In this document: in pieces, positions 49,340-58,105 of the stretch
Layout of the letters: each line of letters starts with the position of its first letter
Position numbering within the stretch: the stretch's first letter is position 1
Origin: Kitasatospora kifunensis
Lineage (GTDB): Bacteria; Actinomycetota; Actinomycetes; Streptomycetales; Streptomycetaceae
Reading direction: 5' to 3'
Length of the DNA stretch: 64,000 bases
Assembly (NCBI RefSeq): GCF_014203855.1
Contig: NZ_JACHJV010000001.1
Location: 6,634,001 to 6,698,000 of the forward strand
Program-made: the position numbers and the translations under genes
The notes under the pieces: generated by a model
Databases searched by the model: none
What the model was told of the DNA's origin: nothing
What the model saw: the letters and a program-made list of their open reading frames with translations, nothing else

Positions 49340-50254
49340 GTGTCCACCAGCACTCCCGCTTCCGCCGACCAGCCGCAGATCGGTACCGCCCGGGTCAAGC
49401 GCGGCATGGCCGAGCAGCTCAAGGGCGGTGTGATCATGGACGTGGTCAACGCCGAGCAGGCCAAGATCGCCGAGGATGCCGGTGCGGTCGCCGTCATGGC
49501 ACTGGAGCGGGTCCCGGCCGACATCCGCAAGGACGGCGGCGTGGCCCGGATGTCCGACCCGGACATGATCGACGGCATCATCAACGCCGTCTCCATCCCG
49601 GTCATGGCCAAGTCCCGGATCGGCCACTTCGTCGAGGCCCAGGTGCTGCAGGCACTCGGCGTCGACTACATCGACGAGTCCGAGGTCCTCACCCCGGCCG
49701 ACGAGGTCAACCACTCCGACAAGTGGGCGTTCACCACCCCCTTCGTCTGTGGTGCCACCAACCTCGGTGAGGCGCTGCGCCGGGTCGCCGAGGGCGCGGC
49801 CATGATCCGCTCCAAGGGCGAGGCCGGCACCGGCAACGTGGTCGAGGCCGTGCGTCACATGCGCCAGATCAACGCCGACATCCGCCGCCTGACCACCCTG
49901 GACGAGAACGAGCTCTACGTCGCGGCCAAGAACCTGCAGGCCCCGTACGAGCTGGTCAAGGAGGTCGCGCAGCTGGGCAAGCTCCCGGTCGTGCTGTTCT
50001 CCGCGGGTGGCGTGGCCACCCCGGCCGACGCGGCGCTGATGATGCAGCTGGGCGCCGAGGGCGTCTTCGTCGGCTCCGGCATCTTCAAGTCGGGCGACCC
50101 GGCCAAGCGCGCGGCCGCCGTGGTGAAGGCCACCACCTTCTTCGACGACCCGAAGGTGATCGCGGACGTCTCCCGCGGTCTGGGCGAGGCCATGGTCGGC
50201 ATCAACTGCGACACCCTGCCCGAGACCGAGCGCTACGCCAACCGCGGCTGGTAG
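49340..50254 (+). CDS. pdxS: Pyridoxal 5'-phosphate synthase, PdxS subunit
   Basis: A 304-residue TIM-barrel synthase making PLP from ribose 5-phosphate, glyceraldehyde 3-phosphate and ammonia supplied by PdxT. Seen: KRGMAEQLKGGVIMDVVNAEQA, VMALERVPADIR, the second active-site Lys in VMAKSRIGHFVEA, and GAEGVFVGSGIFKS. The GTG at 49340 has GAGGT 5-6 bases upstream; an upstream in-frame GTG at 49328 is possible but would overlap the Shine-Dalgarno. It makes a 12+12 complex with PdxT, encoded 114 bp downstream. Confidence 0.97.
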   Translation: MSTSTPASADQPQIGTARVKRGMAEQLKGGVIMDVVNAEQAKIAEDAGAVAVMALERVPADIRKDGGVARMSDPDMIDGIINAVSIPVMAKSRIGHFVEAQVLQALGVDYIDESEVLTPADEVNHSDKWAFTTPFVCGATNLGEALRRVAEGAAMIRSKGEAGTGNVVEAVRHMRQINADIRRLTTLDENELYVAAKNLQAPYELVKEVAQLGKLPVVLFSAGGVATPADAALMMQLGAEGVFVGSGIFKSGDPAKRAAAVVKATTFFDDPKVIADVSRGLGEAMVGINCDTLPETERYANRGW

Positions 50255-50270
50255 TCAGCCCGCGCCCGTC

Positions 50271-50302
50271 GGCCCGCCGCGCACCTGGGGTCGCGGCGGG
50301 CC
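50271..50302 (+). terminator. Hairpin between pdxS and pdxT
   Basis: GGCCCGCCGCG (50271-50281) pairs perfectly with 50292-50302 across a 10-base loop. It may reduce downstream expression (partial terminator) to set the PdxS:PdxT ratio. Confidence 0.55.
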
Positions 50303-50368
50303 GCTCCGTGCGGCCCGGTCGGCCGGGCCGCACCGAATCGCAGTACCGACGTGAAGAGGAAATCCACC

Positions 50369-50998
50369 GTGTCGAGCAGTACTCCCGTCATCGGCGTCCT
50401 GGCCCTGCAGGGCGATGTCCGTGAGCACCTGATCGCGCTCGCCGAGGCGGACGCTCTGGCCCGTCCGGTCCGCAGGGCCGAGGAACTGGCCGAGGTCGAC
50501 GCCCTGGTGATACCCGGCGGCGAGTCCACCACGATGTCCAACCTGGCGCTGGCCTTCGGGCTGATGGAGCCGCTGCGCGCGCGGGTGGCGGCGGGGATGC
50601 CGGTCTACGGCTCCTGCGCGGGCATGATCATGCTGGCCGAGAAGATCCTGGACGGGCGCGAGGACCAGCAGAGCGTGGGCGGCATCGACATGACGGTGCG
50701 CCGCAACGCCTTCGGTCGGCAGAACGAGTCCTTCGAGTCCGCGATCGCCTTCGAGGGTCTGGACGGCGAGCCGGTGCACGGCGTGTTCATCCGGGCTCCG
50801 TGGGTGGAGTCGGTGGGCGCCGGTGTCGAGGTGCTGGCCGAGCTGCCGGCCGCCGACGGTGCCGAGAGCCGGATCGTGGCGGTGCGTCAGGGCAACCTGC
50901 TGGCCACCTCCTTCCACCCCGAGCTGACGGGTGACCACCGGGTGCACGCGCTCTTCGCGCGGATGGTCGAGCAGGCGCTGGAATCGGCGCGGGTCTGA
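50369..50998 (+). CDS. pdxT: Pyridoxal 5'-phosphate synthase, glutaminase subunit PdxT
   Basis: A 209-residue class I glutamine amidotransferase. It has the oxyanion loop PGGESTTM (about residue 46), the nucleophile Cys in YGSCAGMIMLAE (about 80), and His/Glu in SFHPELTGD (about 185). It hydrolyses glutamine and feeds ammonia to PdxS. The GTG at 50369 has AGAGGAA about 8 bases upstream; the earlier in-frame GTG at 50351 lacks one. Follows pdxS in the same direction and precedes yebC by 79 bp. Confidence 0.96.
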   Translation: MSSSTPVIGVLALQGDVREHLIALAEADALARPVRRAEELAEVDALVIPGGESTTMSNLALAFGLMEPLRARVAAGMPVYGSCAGMIMLAEKILDGREDQQSVGGIDMTVRRNAFGRQNESFESAIAFEGLDGEPVHGVFIRAPWVESVGAGVEVLAELPAADGAESRIVAVRQGNLLATSFHPELTGDHRVHALFARMVEQALESARV

Positions 50999-51077
50999 CC
51001 ACTGCCCAGCGCGCCGGTTCGACACCGGTAAGATCTCCCCTGTTTCATTTCCCTTTGGCGACGTAAAGGAGCTGGTG

Positions 51078-51842
51078 ATGTCCGGCCACTCTAAGTGGGC
51101 TACCACGAAGCACAAGAAGGCCGCGATCGACGCCAAGCGCGGCAAGCTCTTCGCCAAGATGATCAAGAACATCGAGGTGGCGGCGCGCACCGGCGGCGGC
51201 GACCCGGCCGGCAACCCGACGCTCTACGACGCCATCCAGAAGGCCAAGAAGAGCTCGCTCCCGATCGACAACATCAACCGCGCGGTCAAGCGTGGTTCGG
51301 GTGTCGAGGCCGGCGGGGCGGACTACTCGACGATCATGTACGAGGGCTACGGCCCCAACGGTGTCGCTGTGCTGATCGAGTGCCTCACCGACAACCGCAA
51401 CCGCGCCGCCTCCGACGTGCGGGTGGCGATGACCCGCAACGGCGGTTCGATGGCCGACCCGGGCTCGGTGTCGTACCTGTTCAACCGCAAGGGCGTGGTG
51501 ATCGTCCCGAAGAGCGAGGGCGTGGACGAGGACAAGGTCCTCGAGGTCGTCCTGGAGGCCGGTCTGGACGTCGAGGAGGTCAACGACCTCGGCGACACCC
51601 TCGAGGTGATCTCCGAGGCGGCCGACCTGGTCAAGGTCCGCACCGCGCTGGTGGACGGCGGGCTCGACTACGACTCGGCCGACGCCAACTTCGTGCCCAG
51701 CATGCAGGTCGAGGTCGACCTGGAAGGCGCGCGCAAGGTCCTCAAGCTGATCGACGCGCTGGAGGACAGCGACGACGTGCAGAACGTCTTCGCCAACTTC
51801 GACATCCCCGACGCGGTGGGCGAGCAGCTCGACGCGGAGTGA
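51078..51842 (+). CDS. yebC: YebC/PmpR-family DNA-binding regulatory protein
   Basis: A 254-residue protein of the YebC/TACO1 family. It begins MSGHSKWATTKHKKAAIDAKRGKLF, the family hallmark, and contains YEGYGPNGVAVLIECLTDN and the Met/Asp-rich C-terminal domain. Family members bind DNA as regulators and, more recently, have been shown to help ribosomes through proline stretches. The ATG has AAAGGAG upstream. Upstream of ruvC as in most actinobacteria; a TAAGAT -10-like element at about 51030 suggests its own promoter. Confidence 0.96.
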   Translation: MSGHSKWATTKHKKAAIDAKRGKLFAKMIKNIEVAARTGGGDPAGNPTLYDAIQKAKKSSLPIDNINRAVKRGSGVEAGGADYSTIMYEGYGPNGVAVLIECLTDNRNRAASDVRVAMTRNGGSMADPGSVSYLFNRKGVVIVPKSEGVDEDKVLEVVLEAGLDVEEVNDLGDTLEVISEAADLVKVRTALVDGGLDYDSADANFVPSMQVEVDLEGARKVLKLIDALEDSDDVQNVFANFDIPDAVGEQLDAE

Positions 51843-51868
51843 GCTGACCCCTGGTCAGCGTGACGGTA

Positions 51869-51904
51869 ACCGGCCCGGCGGTCCTCAGGGACCGCCGGGC
51901 CGGT
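51869..51904 (+). terminator. Terminator of yebC
   Basis: A perfect 16-bp stem (ACCGGCCCGGCGGTCC paired with 51889-51904), loop TCAG, followed by GTCTTTT. Confidence 0.9.
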
Positions 51905-51998
51905 GTCTTTTGCGGCGCTGTCGCAGTGTGCGGCTATGGTCTGAGAGCTGGCCGTGCATCCAGGCTCCGAGCCGGCGGGACTGACAGAGGGTGGGAGT

Positions 51999-52556
51999 GT
52001 GCGGGTACTGGGTGTGGACCCTGGGTTGACCAGGTGCGGCGTCGGCGTGGTCGACGGCGCGCCGGGTCAACCGCTGCGCATGGTCGGGGTCGGCGTGGTG
52101 CGCACCCCGGCCGAGGAGGAGGTCCCGCGTCGGCTGCTGGCGATCGAGCAGGGCCTGGAGAGCTGGCTGGACGCCCACCGCCCCGACATCGTGGCCATCG
52201 AGCGGGTCTTCGCCCAGCACAACGTGCGCACCGTGATGGGCACCGCGCAGGCCAGCGCGGTCGCCATGCTCTGCGCCACCCGGCGCGGCCTGCCGGTGGT
52301 GCTGCACACCCCCAGTGAGGTCAAGGCCGCCGTCACCGGGTCGGGGCGGGCCGACAAGGCGCAGGTCACCGCGATGGTGACCAGGCTGCTGCGGCTGGAC
52401 GCACCGCCCAAGCCGGCCGACGCCGCCGACGCGCTGGCGCTGTCGATCTGCCACATCTGGCGCGGCAGCGCGAGCGCCAAGCTCGCCGCCGCGCTGGCCG
52501 GCACGACGTCTTCCGTTCGTCCTGCTCGTCCCGCTCGCAAGGAGTACCGCGCGTGA
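51999..52556 (+). CDS. ruvC: Holliday junction resolvase RuvC
   Basis: A 185-residue RNase-H-fold endonuclease. Catalytic acidic residues: Asp in VLGVDPGLTRCG (about 7), Glu in VAIERVF (about 67), and a C-terminal pair in ADAADALALSICH (about 140-143). It cuts Holliday junctions held by RuvAB. The last ~25 residues are a basic, Ala-rich tail. The GTG at 51999 follows AGAGGGTGGGAGT; the frame is open further up without conservation. TATGGT at about 51935 may be the -10. It overlaps ruvA by 4 bp. Confidence 0.96.
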   Translation: MRVLGVDPGLTRCGVGVVDGAPGQPLRMVGVGVVRTPAEEEVPRRLLAIEQGLESWLDAHRPDIVAIERVFAQHNVRTVMGTAQASAVAMLCATRRGLPVVLHTPSEVKAAVTGSGRADKAQVTAMVTRLLRLDAPPKPADAADALALSICHIWRGSASAKLAAALAGTTSSVRPARPARKEYRA

Positions 52557-53167
52557 TCGCCTTCGTCCAGGGCCCGGTCATGGCCCTCGCCCCGGGTAGT
52601 GCCGTCGTCGAGGTGGGCGGTGTGGGGCTGGCGGTGCAGTGCACCCCGACCACGCTGGCCGCGCTGCGGTTGGGCGAGCCGGCCAAGCTGGCCACCTCGC
52701 TGGTGGTCCGGGAGGACTCGCTGACCCTCTACGGTTTCGCGGACGAGGACGAGCGGGCCACCTTCGAGGTGTTGCAGGCAGCCCCCGGGGTCGGGCCGCG
52801 GCTGGCCCAGGCGATGCTCGGCGTGCACAGCCCCGAGGCGCTGCGGGTCGCGGTGGCCGGCGGGGACGAGCGGGCGCTGATCAAGGTGCCCGGGATCGGT
52901 AAGGCCAAGGCGGCCAAGCTGCTGCTGGAGTACAAGGACAAGCTCGGCCACCCGCACGGCACCGTGGTCCCGGCGCAGCAGCCGGCCGCCGGCGCTCCCG
53001 CGCCGTGGAGCGAGCAGCTGCACGCGGCCCTGGTCGGCCTCGGCTACGCGCCGCGCGAGGCGGAGGAGGCGGTGGTGGCGGTCACCCCGGAGGCCGAGGC
53101 GCAGCAGCGCACCGACGTCGGCGCGCTGCTCAAGGCCGCGCTGCGCAGCCTGAACCGTACGCGCTAG
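52553..53167 (+). CDS. ruvA: Holliday junction DNA helicase subunit RuvA
   Basis: A 204-residue RuvA. Domain I OB-fold (about 1-62) begins MIAFVQGPVMALAPGSAVVEVGGVGLAVQ; domain II has two helix-hairpin-helix motifs (LQAAPGVGPRLAQAML and LIKVPGIGKAKAAKLLLE); an acidic/Ala-rich linker follows; domain III (about 155-204) contacts RuvB. It tetramerises around the four-way junction. The GTG start overlaps the ruvC stop (GTGA). Confidence 0.97.
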   Translation: MIAFVQGPVMALAPGSAVVEVGGVGLAVQCTPTTLAALRLGEPAKLATSLVVREDSLTLYGFADEDERATFEVLQAAPGVGPRLAQAMLGVHSPEALRVAVAGGDERALIKVPGIGKAKAAKLLLEYKDKLGHPHGTVVPAQQPAAGAPAPWSEQLHAALVGLGYAPREAEEAVVAVTPEAEAQQRTDVGALLKAALRSLNRTR

Positions 53168-53234
53168 TCGCACCGCAAGCCGTCCCCTTATCCCCCTGAC
53201 GACTCGTCACTTTGTCGACTTGGAGCCCGCCCTG

Positions 53235-54362
53235 ATGAGCCCGTACGACTCCGATCCCGAAGGCCGGCTGGTGGCAGCCGCCGCCGACGATGCGGACCAG
53301 GCGGTCGAGGCGGCGCTGCGTCCCAAGCTGCTGGAGGAGTTCATCGGCCAGGAGCGGGTGCGCGAGCAGCTCTCGCTGGTGCTGCGGGCGGCCCGCAAGC
53401 GTGGGGCGGCGCCCGATCACGTGCTGCTCAGCGGGCCGCCCGGGCTGGGCAAGACCACCCTGTCGATGATCATCGCGGCCGAGTTGAACGCGCCGATCCG
53501 GATCACCTCGGGGCCGGCCATCCAGCACGCCGGCGACCTGGCCGCGATCCTCTCCTCGCTGACCGAGGGCGAGGTGCTCTTCCTCGACGAGATCCACCGG
53601 ATGTCGCGGCCCGCCGAGGAGATGCTCTACATGGCGATGGAGGACTTCCGGGTCGACGTGATCGTCGGCAAGGGTCCGGGCGCCACCGCGATCCCGCTGG
53701 AGCTGCCGCCGTTCACCCTGGTCGGCGCCACCACCCGGGCGGGCCTGCTGCCGCCGCCGCTGCGCGACCGCTTCGGCTTCACCGGCCACATGGAGTTCTA
53801 CGCCCCCGCCGAGCTGGAGCGGGTGGTGCACCGCTCGGCCGCGCTGCTGGACGTGGAGATCGACCCGATCGGCGCCGCCGAGATCGCCGGGCGCTCCCGG
53901 GGCACGCCGCGGATCGCCAACCGGCTGCTGCGCCGGGTGCGCGACTACGCGCAGGTGGAGCACGACGGGCGGATCACCCAGCAGATCGCCGCCAAGGCGC
54001 TCGCGGTCTACGAGGTGGACGCACGTGGTCTGGACCGGTTGGACCGGGCGGTGCTGGACGCGCTGCTGCGGCTGTTCGGCGGTGGCCCGGTGGGCCTGTC
54101 CACGCTGGCCGTCGCGGTGGGTGAGGAGGCGGAGACGGTCGAGGAGGTGGCCGAGCCGTTCCTGGTCCGCGAGGGCCTGCTGGCCCGCACTCCCCGTGGG
54201 CGGGTCGCCACCGCGGCGGCCTGGCAGCACCTGGGCCTGACCCCGCCGGCCCAGCCGCTGGGCGGCCGCTCGGCGCTGCCGGGGCAGCAGCAGTTCTTCG
54301 CACCCGAATCGACACCCGAACCCGTGCCGGGGCGGGATGCGGCGGAATCCGCCGAGGACTGA
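53235..54362 (+). CDS. ruvB: Holliday junction DNA helicase motor RuvB
   Basis: A 375-residue AAA+ ATPase driving branch migration. Walker A is GPPGLGKTT, Walker B FLDEIHRM, sensor 1 VGATTRAG, arginine finger in LRDRFGF, sensor 2 GTPRIANRLLRRVRDY. The C-terminal winged helix (about 265-335) is followed by a ~40-residue disordered extension. The ATG at 53235 has GGAG about 10 bases upstream; TTG at 53220 is in frame but less likely. Third gene of ruvCAB. Confidence 0.97.
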   Translation: MSPYDSDPEGRLVAAAADDADQAVEAALRPKLLEEFIGQERVREQLSLVLRAARKRGAAPDHVLLSGPPGLGKTTLSMIIAAELNAPIRITSGPAIQHAGDLAAILSSLTEGEVLFLDEIHRMSRPAEEMLYMAMEDFRVDVIVGKGPGATAIPLELPPFTLVGATTRAGLLPPPLRDRFGFTGHMEFYAPAELERVVHRSAALLDVEIDPIGAAEIAGRSRGTPRIANRLLRRVRDYAQVEHDGRITQQIAAKALAVYEVDARGLDRLDRAVLDALLRLFGGGPVGLSTLAVAVGEEAETVEEVAEPFLVREGLLARTPRGRVATAAAWQHLGLTPPAQPLGGRSALPGQQQFFAPESTPEPVPGRDAAESAED

Positions 54363-54522
54363 CCGTGTCGGGGACTCGCCACCTTTGGCGGCAGGATGCG
54401 ATGCTTGGCGTTGTCCGATCAGAGCGGGTCTCCTAGACTTCGCCGGACCGCCCCGTCTCACCTGCCGGGCCGACCATCGCCACTGGCCATTCATCGGATG
54501 GCCCGTAAAGGACCTTTCTGCT

Positions 54523-54939
54523 GTGAATCTCATCATTCTTCTCCTCCCGATCGCCGCGATCTTCCTGATGTTCCGATCGCAGAAGAAGCGGCAGGCGCAG
54601 GCCCAGCAGATGCAGTCGGCCATGGAGCCGGGCTCGGCGGTGCGCACCATCGGCGGCATGTACGCGCTGGTCAAGTCGGTCAACGACGGCTCCGTCGAGC
54701 TGGAGATCGCCCCCGGCGTGGTGACCCACTTCTCCAAGAGCGCGATCGCCGCGGTGATCGACCCGCAGGAGTACGACGAGATCATCAACGGCCGTCCCGA
54801 GGAGGACGAGTCCGCTGAGCTCGCCGACGAGGCCATCGAGGAGATCGACTCCATCGAGGCCGACTCCGTCGAGGACGCGCACGAGCAGGAGAGCATCAGC
54901 CTGGCGAAGGCTGACAGCGACAAGCCCGCAGCCAAGTAG
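54523..54939 (+). CDS. yajC: Preprotein translocase subunit YajC
   Basis: A 138-residue accessory translocase protein. It starts with the membrane helix LIILLLPIAAIFLMFRSQKKRQ (about 3-20 then positive residues), followed by GSAVRTIGGMYALVKSVNDGSVELEIAPGV, the conserved YajC barrel. An acidic tail (about 85-138) is long for the family. The GTG at 54523 has AAAGGA about 10 bases upstream. Partner of SecDF, whose genes follow. Confidence 0.93.
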   Translation: MNLIILLLPIAAIFLMFRSQKKRQAQAQQMQSAMEPGSAVRTIGGMYALVKSVNDGSVELEIAPGVVTHFSKSAIAAVIDPQEYDEIINGRPEEDESAELADEAIEEIDSIEADSVEDAHEQESISLAKADSDKPAAK

Positions 54940-54976
54940 CACGGACGGTCTGCACCACTTTCACGGTTGTCCGCGG

Positions 54977-55017
54977 TCAGCGCCGCCTCCTACCTCAGTG
55001 CGGGTCGGCGGCGCTGA
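54977..55017 (+). terminator. Hairpin between yajC and secD
   Basis: TCAGCGCCGCC (54977-54987) pairs perfectly with GGCGGCGCTGA (55007-55017) across a 19-base loop. It lies 34 bp before the secD start, so it may be an attenuating terminator or a structure limiting secD translation. Confidence 0.45.
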
Positions 55018-55050
55018 GTCGGCGGCATGGGACAGGGAGAAACGAGCAAG

Positions 55051-56943
55051 GTGGCAGCACCCAAGTCGCGCCCGCGCGACGGTTATCCAGGAAGGGCGCT
55101 GGCCCTGATCCTGGTGGTCACCGTCGGACTGGTCGCCCTCATGTTCGGGACAGGCCACAAGACGCCTCGCCTCGGGATCGATCTCGCGGGTGGCACCAGC
55201 ATCACGCTGACTGCTTCCTCGCAGGACAAGGCCGCGATCAACCAGGCCAACATGAACACCGCGGTCGGCATCATCCAGAAGCGCGTCAACGCCTTCGGTG
55301 TCTCCGAGGCTGAAGTTCAGACCCAGGGCAGCGACAACATCATCGTTGACATCCCCAAGGGCACGAACAGTCAGCAGGCTGCCCAGCAGGTCGGTACCAC
55401 GGCCAAGCTGTACTTCCGCCCGGTGCTGGCGGAAGCGCCCAGCGGGGTGACCCTGCCTCCCGCCAGCCCCAGCGCGAAGCCCTCCACCAGTGGCTCGGCG
55501 AGCCCGTCCGCCAGCGGTTCGGCCAGCGCCTCCGCCGGCGGTTCGGCGAGCCCGAGCACCGGGGCGTCCGCCGCCGGCTCGCCGAGCGGTTCGCCCGGCT
55601 CCGCTTCGCCCAGCGCGAGCAAGGCCGGCAAGGCGCTCTCCGAGGGCCTGCTGGCCGCTGACCCCAGCGGCACGCCGAGCGCGGGCGCCTCCGGCAGCCC
55701 GTCGGCCTCGGCCTCCGGCAGCCCCTCCGCCGCGCAGTCCTCGCTGCCCCCCGTGCCGACCACCCCGCCCGTGCCGACCAGCCCCGCCGACATCTCGGCC
55801 GCGCTGACCCAGGGCACCCCGCCGCCCGACCTGGCGCAGCAGTTCGCCGCGCTGGACTGCTCGGACCCCACCCAGCGCAAGGACTACCAGGGCGTCGACC
55901 CGACCAAGAACACGGTCGCCTGCTCCTACGACAAGGAGGCCGGCGCCACGGGGTCCGGCTGGTACAAGTTCGCGCTCGGCCCGGTTGCGGTCAACGGCTC
56001 GGACGTCTCCAAGGCGGCGGCCGGCTTCGACACCCAGCACGCCTCCGGCTGGCAGGTCCAGCTGACCTTCAACGACGCCGGCTCCAAGGCGTTCGCCACC
56101 ACCACCGGTGCCCTGGCCACCCAGCAGTCCCCGGCCAACCAGTTCGCCATCGTGCTGGACGGCAAGGTGGTCTCGCACCCCTACGTCAGCCAGTCGATCA
56201 GCGGCAACGCCGTGATCTCCGGCAACTTCAGCCAGGACGACGCCAACAACCTGGCCAACGTGCTGAGCTTCGGCGCGCTGCCGCTGAGCTTCAACCAGAG
56301 CAACATGACCACGGTGAGCCCGCAGCTGGGCGGTGACCAGCTGCACGCCGGTCTGCTGGCCGGTGCGATCGGCCTGGCGCTGGTCGTCCTCTACTCGCTG
56401 ATCTACTACCGCGGCCTGGGTCTGGTCTCGATCGCCGGTCTGGTGGTCTCCTCGATCCTGACCTACACGATCATGTGCCTGCTCGGCGCGGGGATCGGCT
56501 TCGCGCTGAACCTACCGGCGGTCTGCGGTGCGATCGTGGCGATCGGTATCACCGCGGACTCCTTCATCGTGTACTTCGAACGCATCCGCGACGAGGTCCG
56601 CGAGGGCGCCCAGCTGCGTCCGGCCGTGCAGCGCGCCTGGCCGCGGGCCCGGCGCACCATCCTGGTCTCCGACTTCGTGTCGCTGCTCTGTGCCGTGGTG
56701 CTGTACATCTGCTCGGTCGGCAAGGTTCAGGGCTTCGCGTTCACGCTGGGCCTGACCACCGTGCTCGACGTCGTGGTGATCTTCCTCTTCACCAAGCCGC
56801 TGATCACGCTGCTGGCCCGCCGCAAGTTCTTCGCGAACGGTCACCCGTGGTCCGGTCTGGACCCGAAGCGTCTGGGCGCCCGCCCGCCGGTGCGCGGCGG
56901 CCGCCGTCGCCCCGCCACCTCCGCCGCCGTCAAGGAGGCCTGA
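55051..56943 (+). CDS. secD: Protein translocase subunit SecD
   Basis: A 630-residue SecD, an RND-type membrane protein that uses the proton gradient to complete protein export. TM1 is about 19-36 (LALILVVTVGLVALMFG) followed by the D1 motif TPRLGIDLAGGTSITL. The external P1 domain is interrupted by a ~110-residue Ser/Ala/Gly/Pro-rich insertion (about 139-247). Five C-terminal TM helices (about 430-600) include GIGFALNLPAVCGAIVAIGITADSFIVYFERIRDE, carrying the D4/D5 motifs. The GTG at 55051 is preferred by family N-terminus (MAAPKSRPRDG); an ATG at 55027 would add eight residues. secF follows 4 bp after the stop. Confidence 0.95.
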   Translation: MAAPKSRPRDGYPGRALALILVVTVGLVALMFGTGHKTPRLGIDLAGGTSITLTASSQDKAAINQANMNTAVGIIQKRVNAFGVSEAEVQTQGSDNIIVDIPKGTNSQQAAQQVGTTAKLYFRPVLAEAPSGVTLPPASPSAKPSTSGSASPSASGSASASAGGSASPSTGASAAGSPSGSPGSASPSASKAGKALSEGLLAADPSGTPSAGASGSPSASASGSPSAAQSSLPPVPTTPPVPTSPADISAALTQGTPPPDLAQQFAALDCSDPTQRKDYQGVDPTKNTVACSYDKEAGATGSGWYKFALGPVAVNGSDVSKAAAGFDTQHASGWQVQLTFNDAGSKAFATTTGALATQQSPANQFAIVLDGKVVSHPYVSQSISGNAVISGNFSQDDANNLANVLSFGALPLSFNQSNMTTVSPQLGGDQLHAGLLAGAIGLALVVLYSLIYYRGLGLVSIAGLVVSSILTYTIMCLLGAGIGFALNLPAVCGAIVAIGITADSFIVYFERIRDEVREGAQLRPAVQRAWPRARRTILVSDFVSLLCAVVLYICSVGKVQGFAFTLGLTTVLDVVVIFLFTKPLITLLARRKFFANGHPWSGLDPKRLGARPPVRGGRRRPATSAAVKEA

Positions 56944-56947
56944 CGTC

Positions 56948-58081
56948 GTGTCACGCTTCAGCAACCTCGGCCACCGCCTCTACCAGGGCGAGGTCAGCTT
57001 CGACTTCGTCGGTCGGCGCAAGCTCTGGTACAGCATCTCCGCCGCGATCGCGTTGGCGGCGGTGATCGGCCTGACCACCGTCGGGCTGCACCTGGGCATC
57101 GAGTTCAAGGGCGGCTCGGTCTACACGATCAAGAAGCCCGGCCTGACGATCAGTCAGGCGCAGGACTCGGTCGACAAGATCGTCGGTGACTCGACGCCGC
57201 AGGTGCAGGCCACCGGTGACGGTCAGATCCGGATCCAGGTCAGCGCCGGCGAGAAGACCCCCTCGAACGAGGTCGTCCAGAAGCTCTCCAGCGACCTGTC
57301 GGTCTCGCAGGAGAACATCAACACCGAGGTGGTCGGCCCGAGCTGGGGACAGCAGGTCTCCCAGCAGGCGCTCACCGGCCTGGTCATCTTCCTGATCCTG
57401 GTCACCGCCTACCTGGCGATCGCCTTCGAGTGGCGGATGGCGCTGGCGGCGCTGGTCGCGCTGATCCACGACCTGGTGATCACCATCGGCGTCTACGCGC
57501 TGGTCGGCTTCGAGGTCTCGCCGGGTACCGTGATCGGCTTCCTGACCATCCTCGGGTACTCGCTCTACGACACGGTCGTCGTCTTCGACACCGTGAAGGA
57601 GAACACCAAGGGGCTCGAGAAGCAGAACAAGCTCACCTACAGCGAGGCGGCCAACGCGGGCCTCAACCAGACCCTGGTGCGGTCGATCAACACCACCGTG
57701 GTCGCCCTGCTGCCGGTGGCGGCGCTGCTGTTCATCGGTGGCGGTCTGCTCGGGGCCGGCACCCTGAACGACATCTCGCTCGCGCTCTTCATCGGCCTGT
57801 CGGCCGGTGCCTACTCCTCGATCTGCGTCGCCACCCCGCTGCTCGCGCAGCTCAAGGAGCAGGCGCCGGACATGCGGGCGCTGGCCAAGCGGGTCGCGCT
57901 GCGGCGGGCCGCCGACGCCAAGGCGGCGGCCAAGGCTGCCGAGGACGGCACGGCGCTGGACGATGCGGACGACGAGTCGGCCGAGGGCCCCGAGGACAGC
58001 GTCCCGGTCGGCATGGTCGGCCAGCGCAACCAACCGGTCAGCCGCGCGCGCGGCAAGGGCCGACCGTCCGGCAAGCACTGA
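56948..58081 (+). CDS. secF: Protein translocase subunit SecF
   Basis: A 377-residue SecF with six TM helices. FDFVGRRKLWYSISAAIA opens TM1; the periplasmic-side P4 domain has LGIEFKGGSVYTI (D1 motif); the last five helices carry FLTILGYSLYDTVVVFDTVKENT and RSINTTVVALLPVAALLFIGG. The C-terminal ~70 residues are a charged, Ala/Asp-rich cytoplasmic tail. The GTG at 56948 lies 4 bp after the secD stop, so the two are translated together and form a complex. Confidence 0.95.
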   Translation: MSRFSNLGHRLYQGEVSFDFVGRRKLWYSISAAIALAAVIGLTTVGLHLGIEFKGGSVYTIKKPGLTISQAQDSVDKIVGDSTPQVQATGDGQIRIQVSAGEKTPSNEVVQKLSSDLSVSQENINTEVVGPSWGQQVSQQALTGLVIFLILVTAYLAIAFEWRMALAALVALIHDLVITIGVYALVGFEVSPGTVIGFLTILGYSLYDTVVVFDTVKENTKGLEKQNKLTYSEAANAGLNQTLVRSINTTVVALLPVAALLFIGGGLLGAGTLNDISLALFIGLSAGAYSSICVATPLLAQLKEQAPDMRALAKRVALRRAADAKAAAKAAEDGTALDDADDESAEGPEDSVPVGMVGQRNQPVSRARGKGRPSGKH

Positions 58082-58105
58082 TCGAACAAGACCCGAAGGA
58101 CTCCT

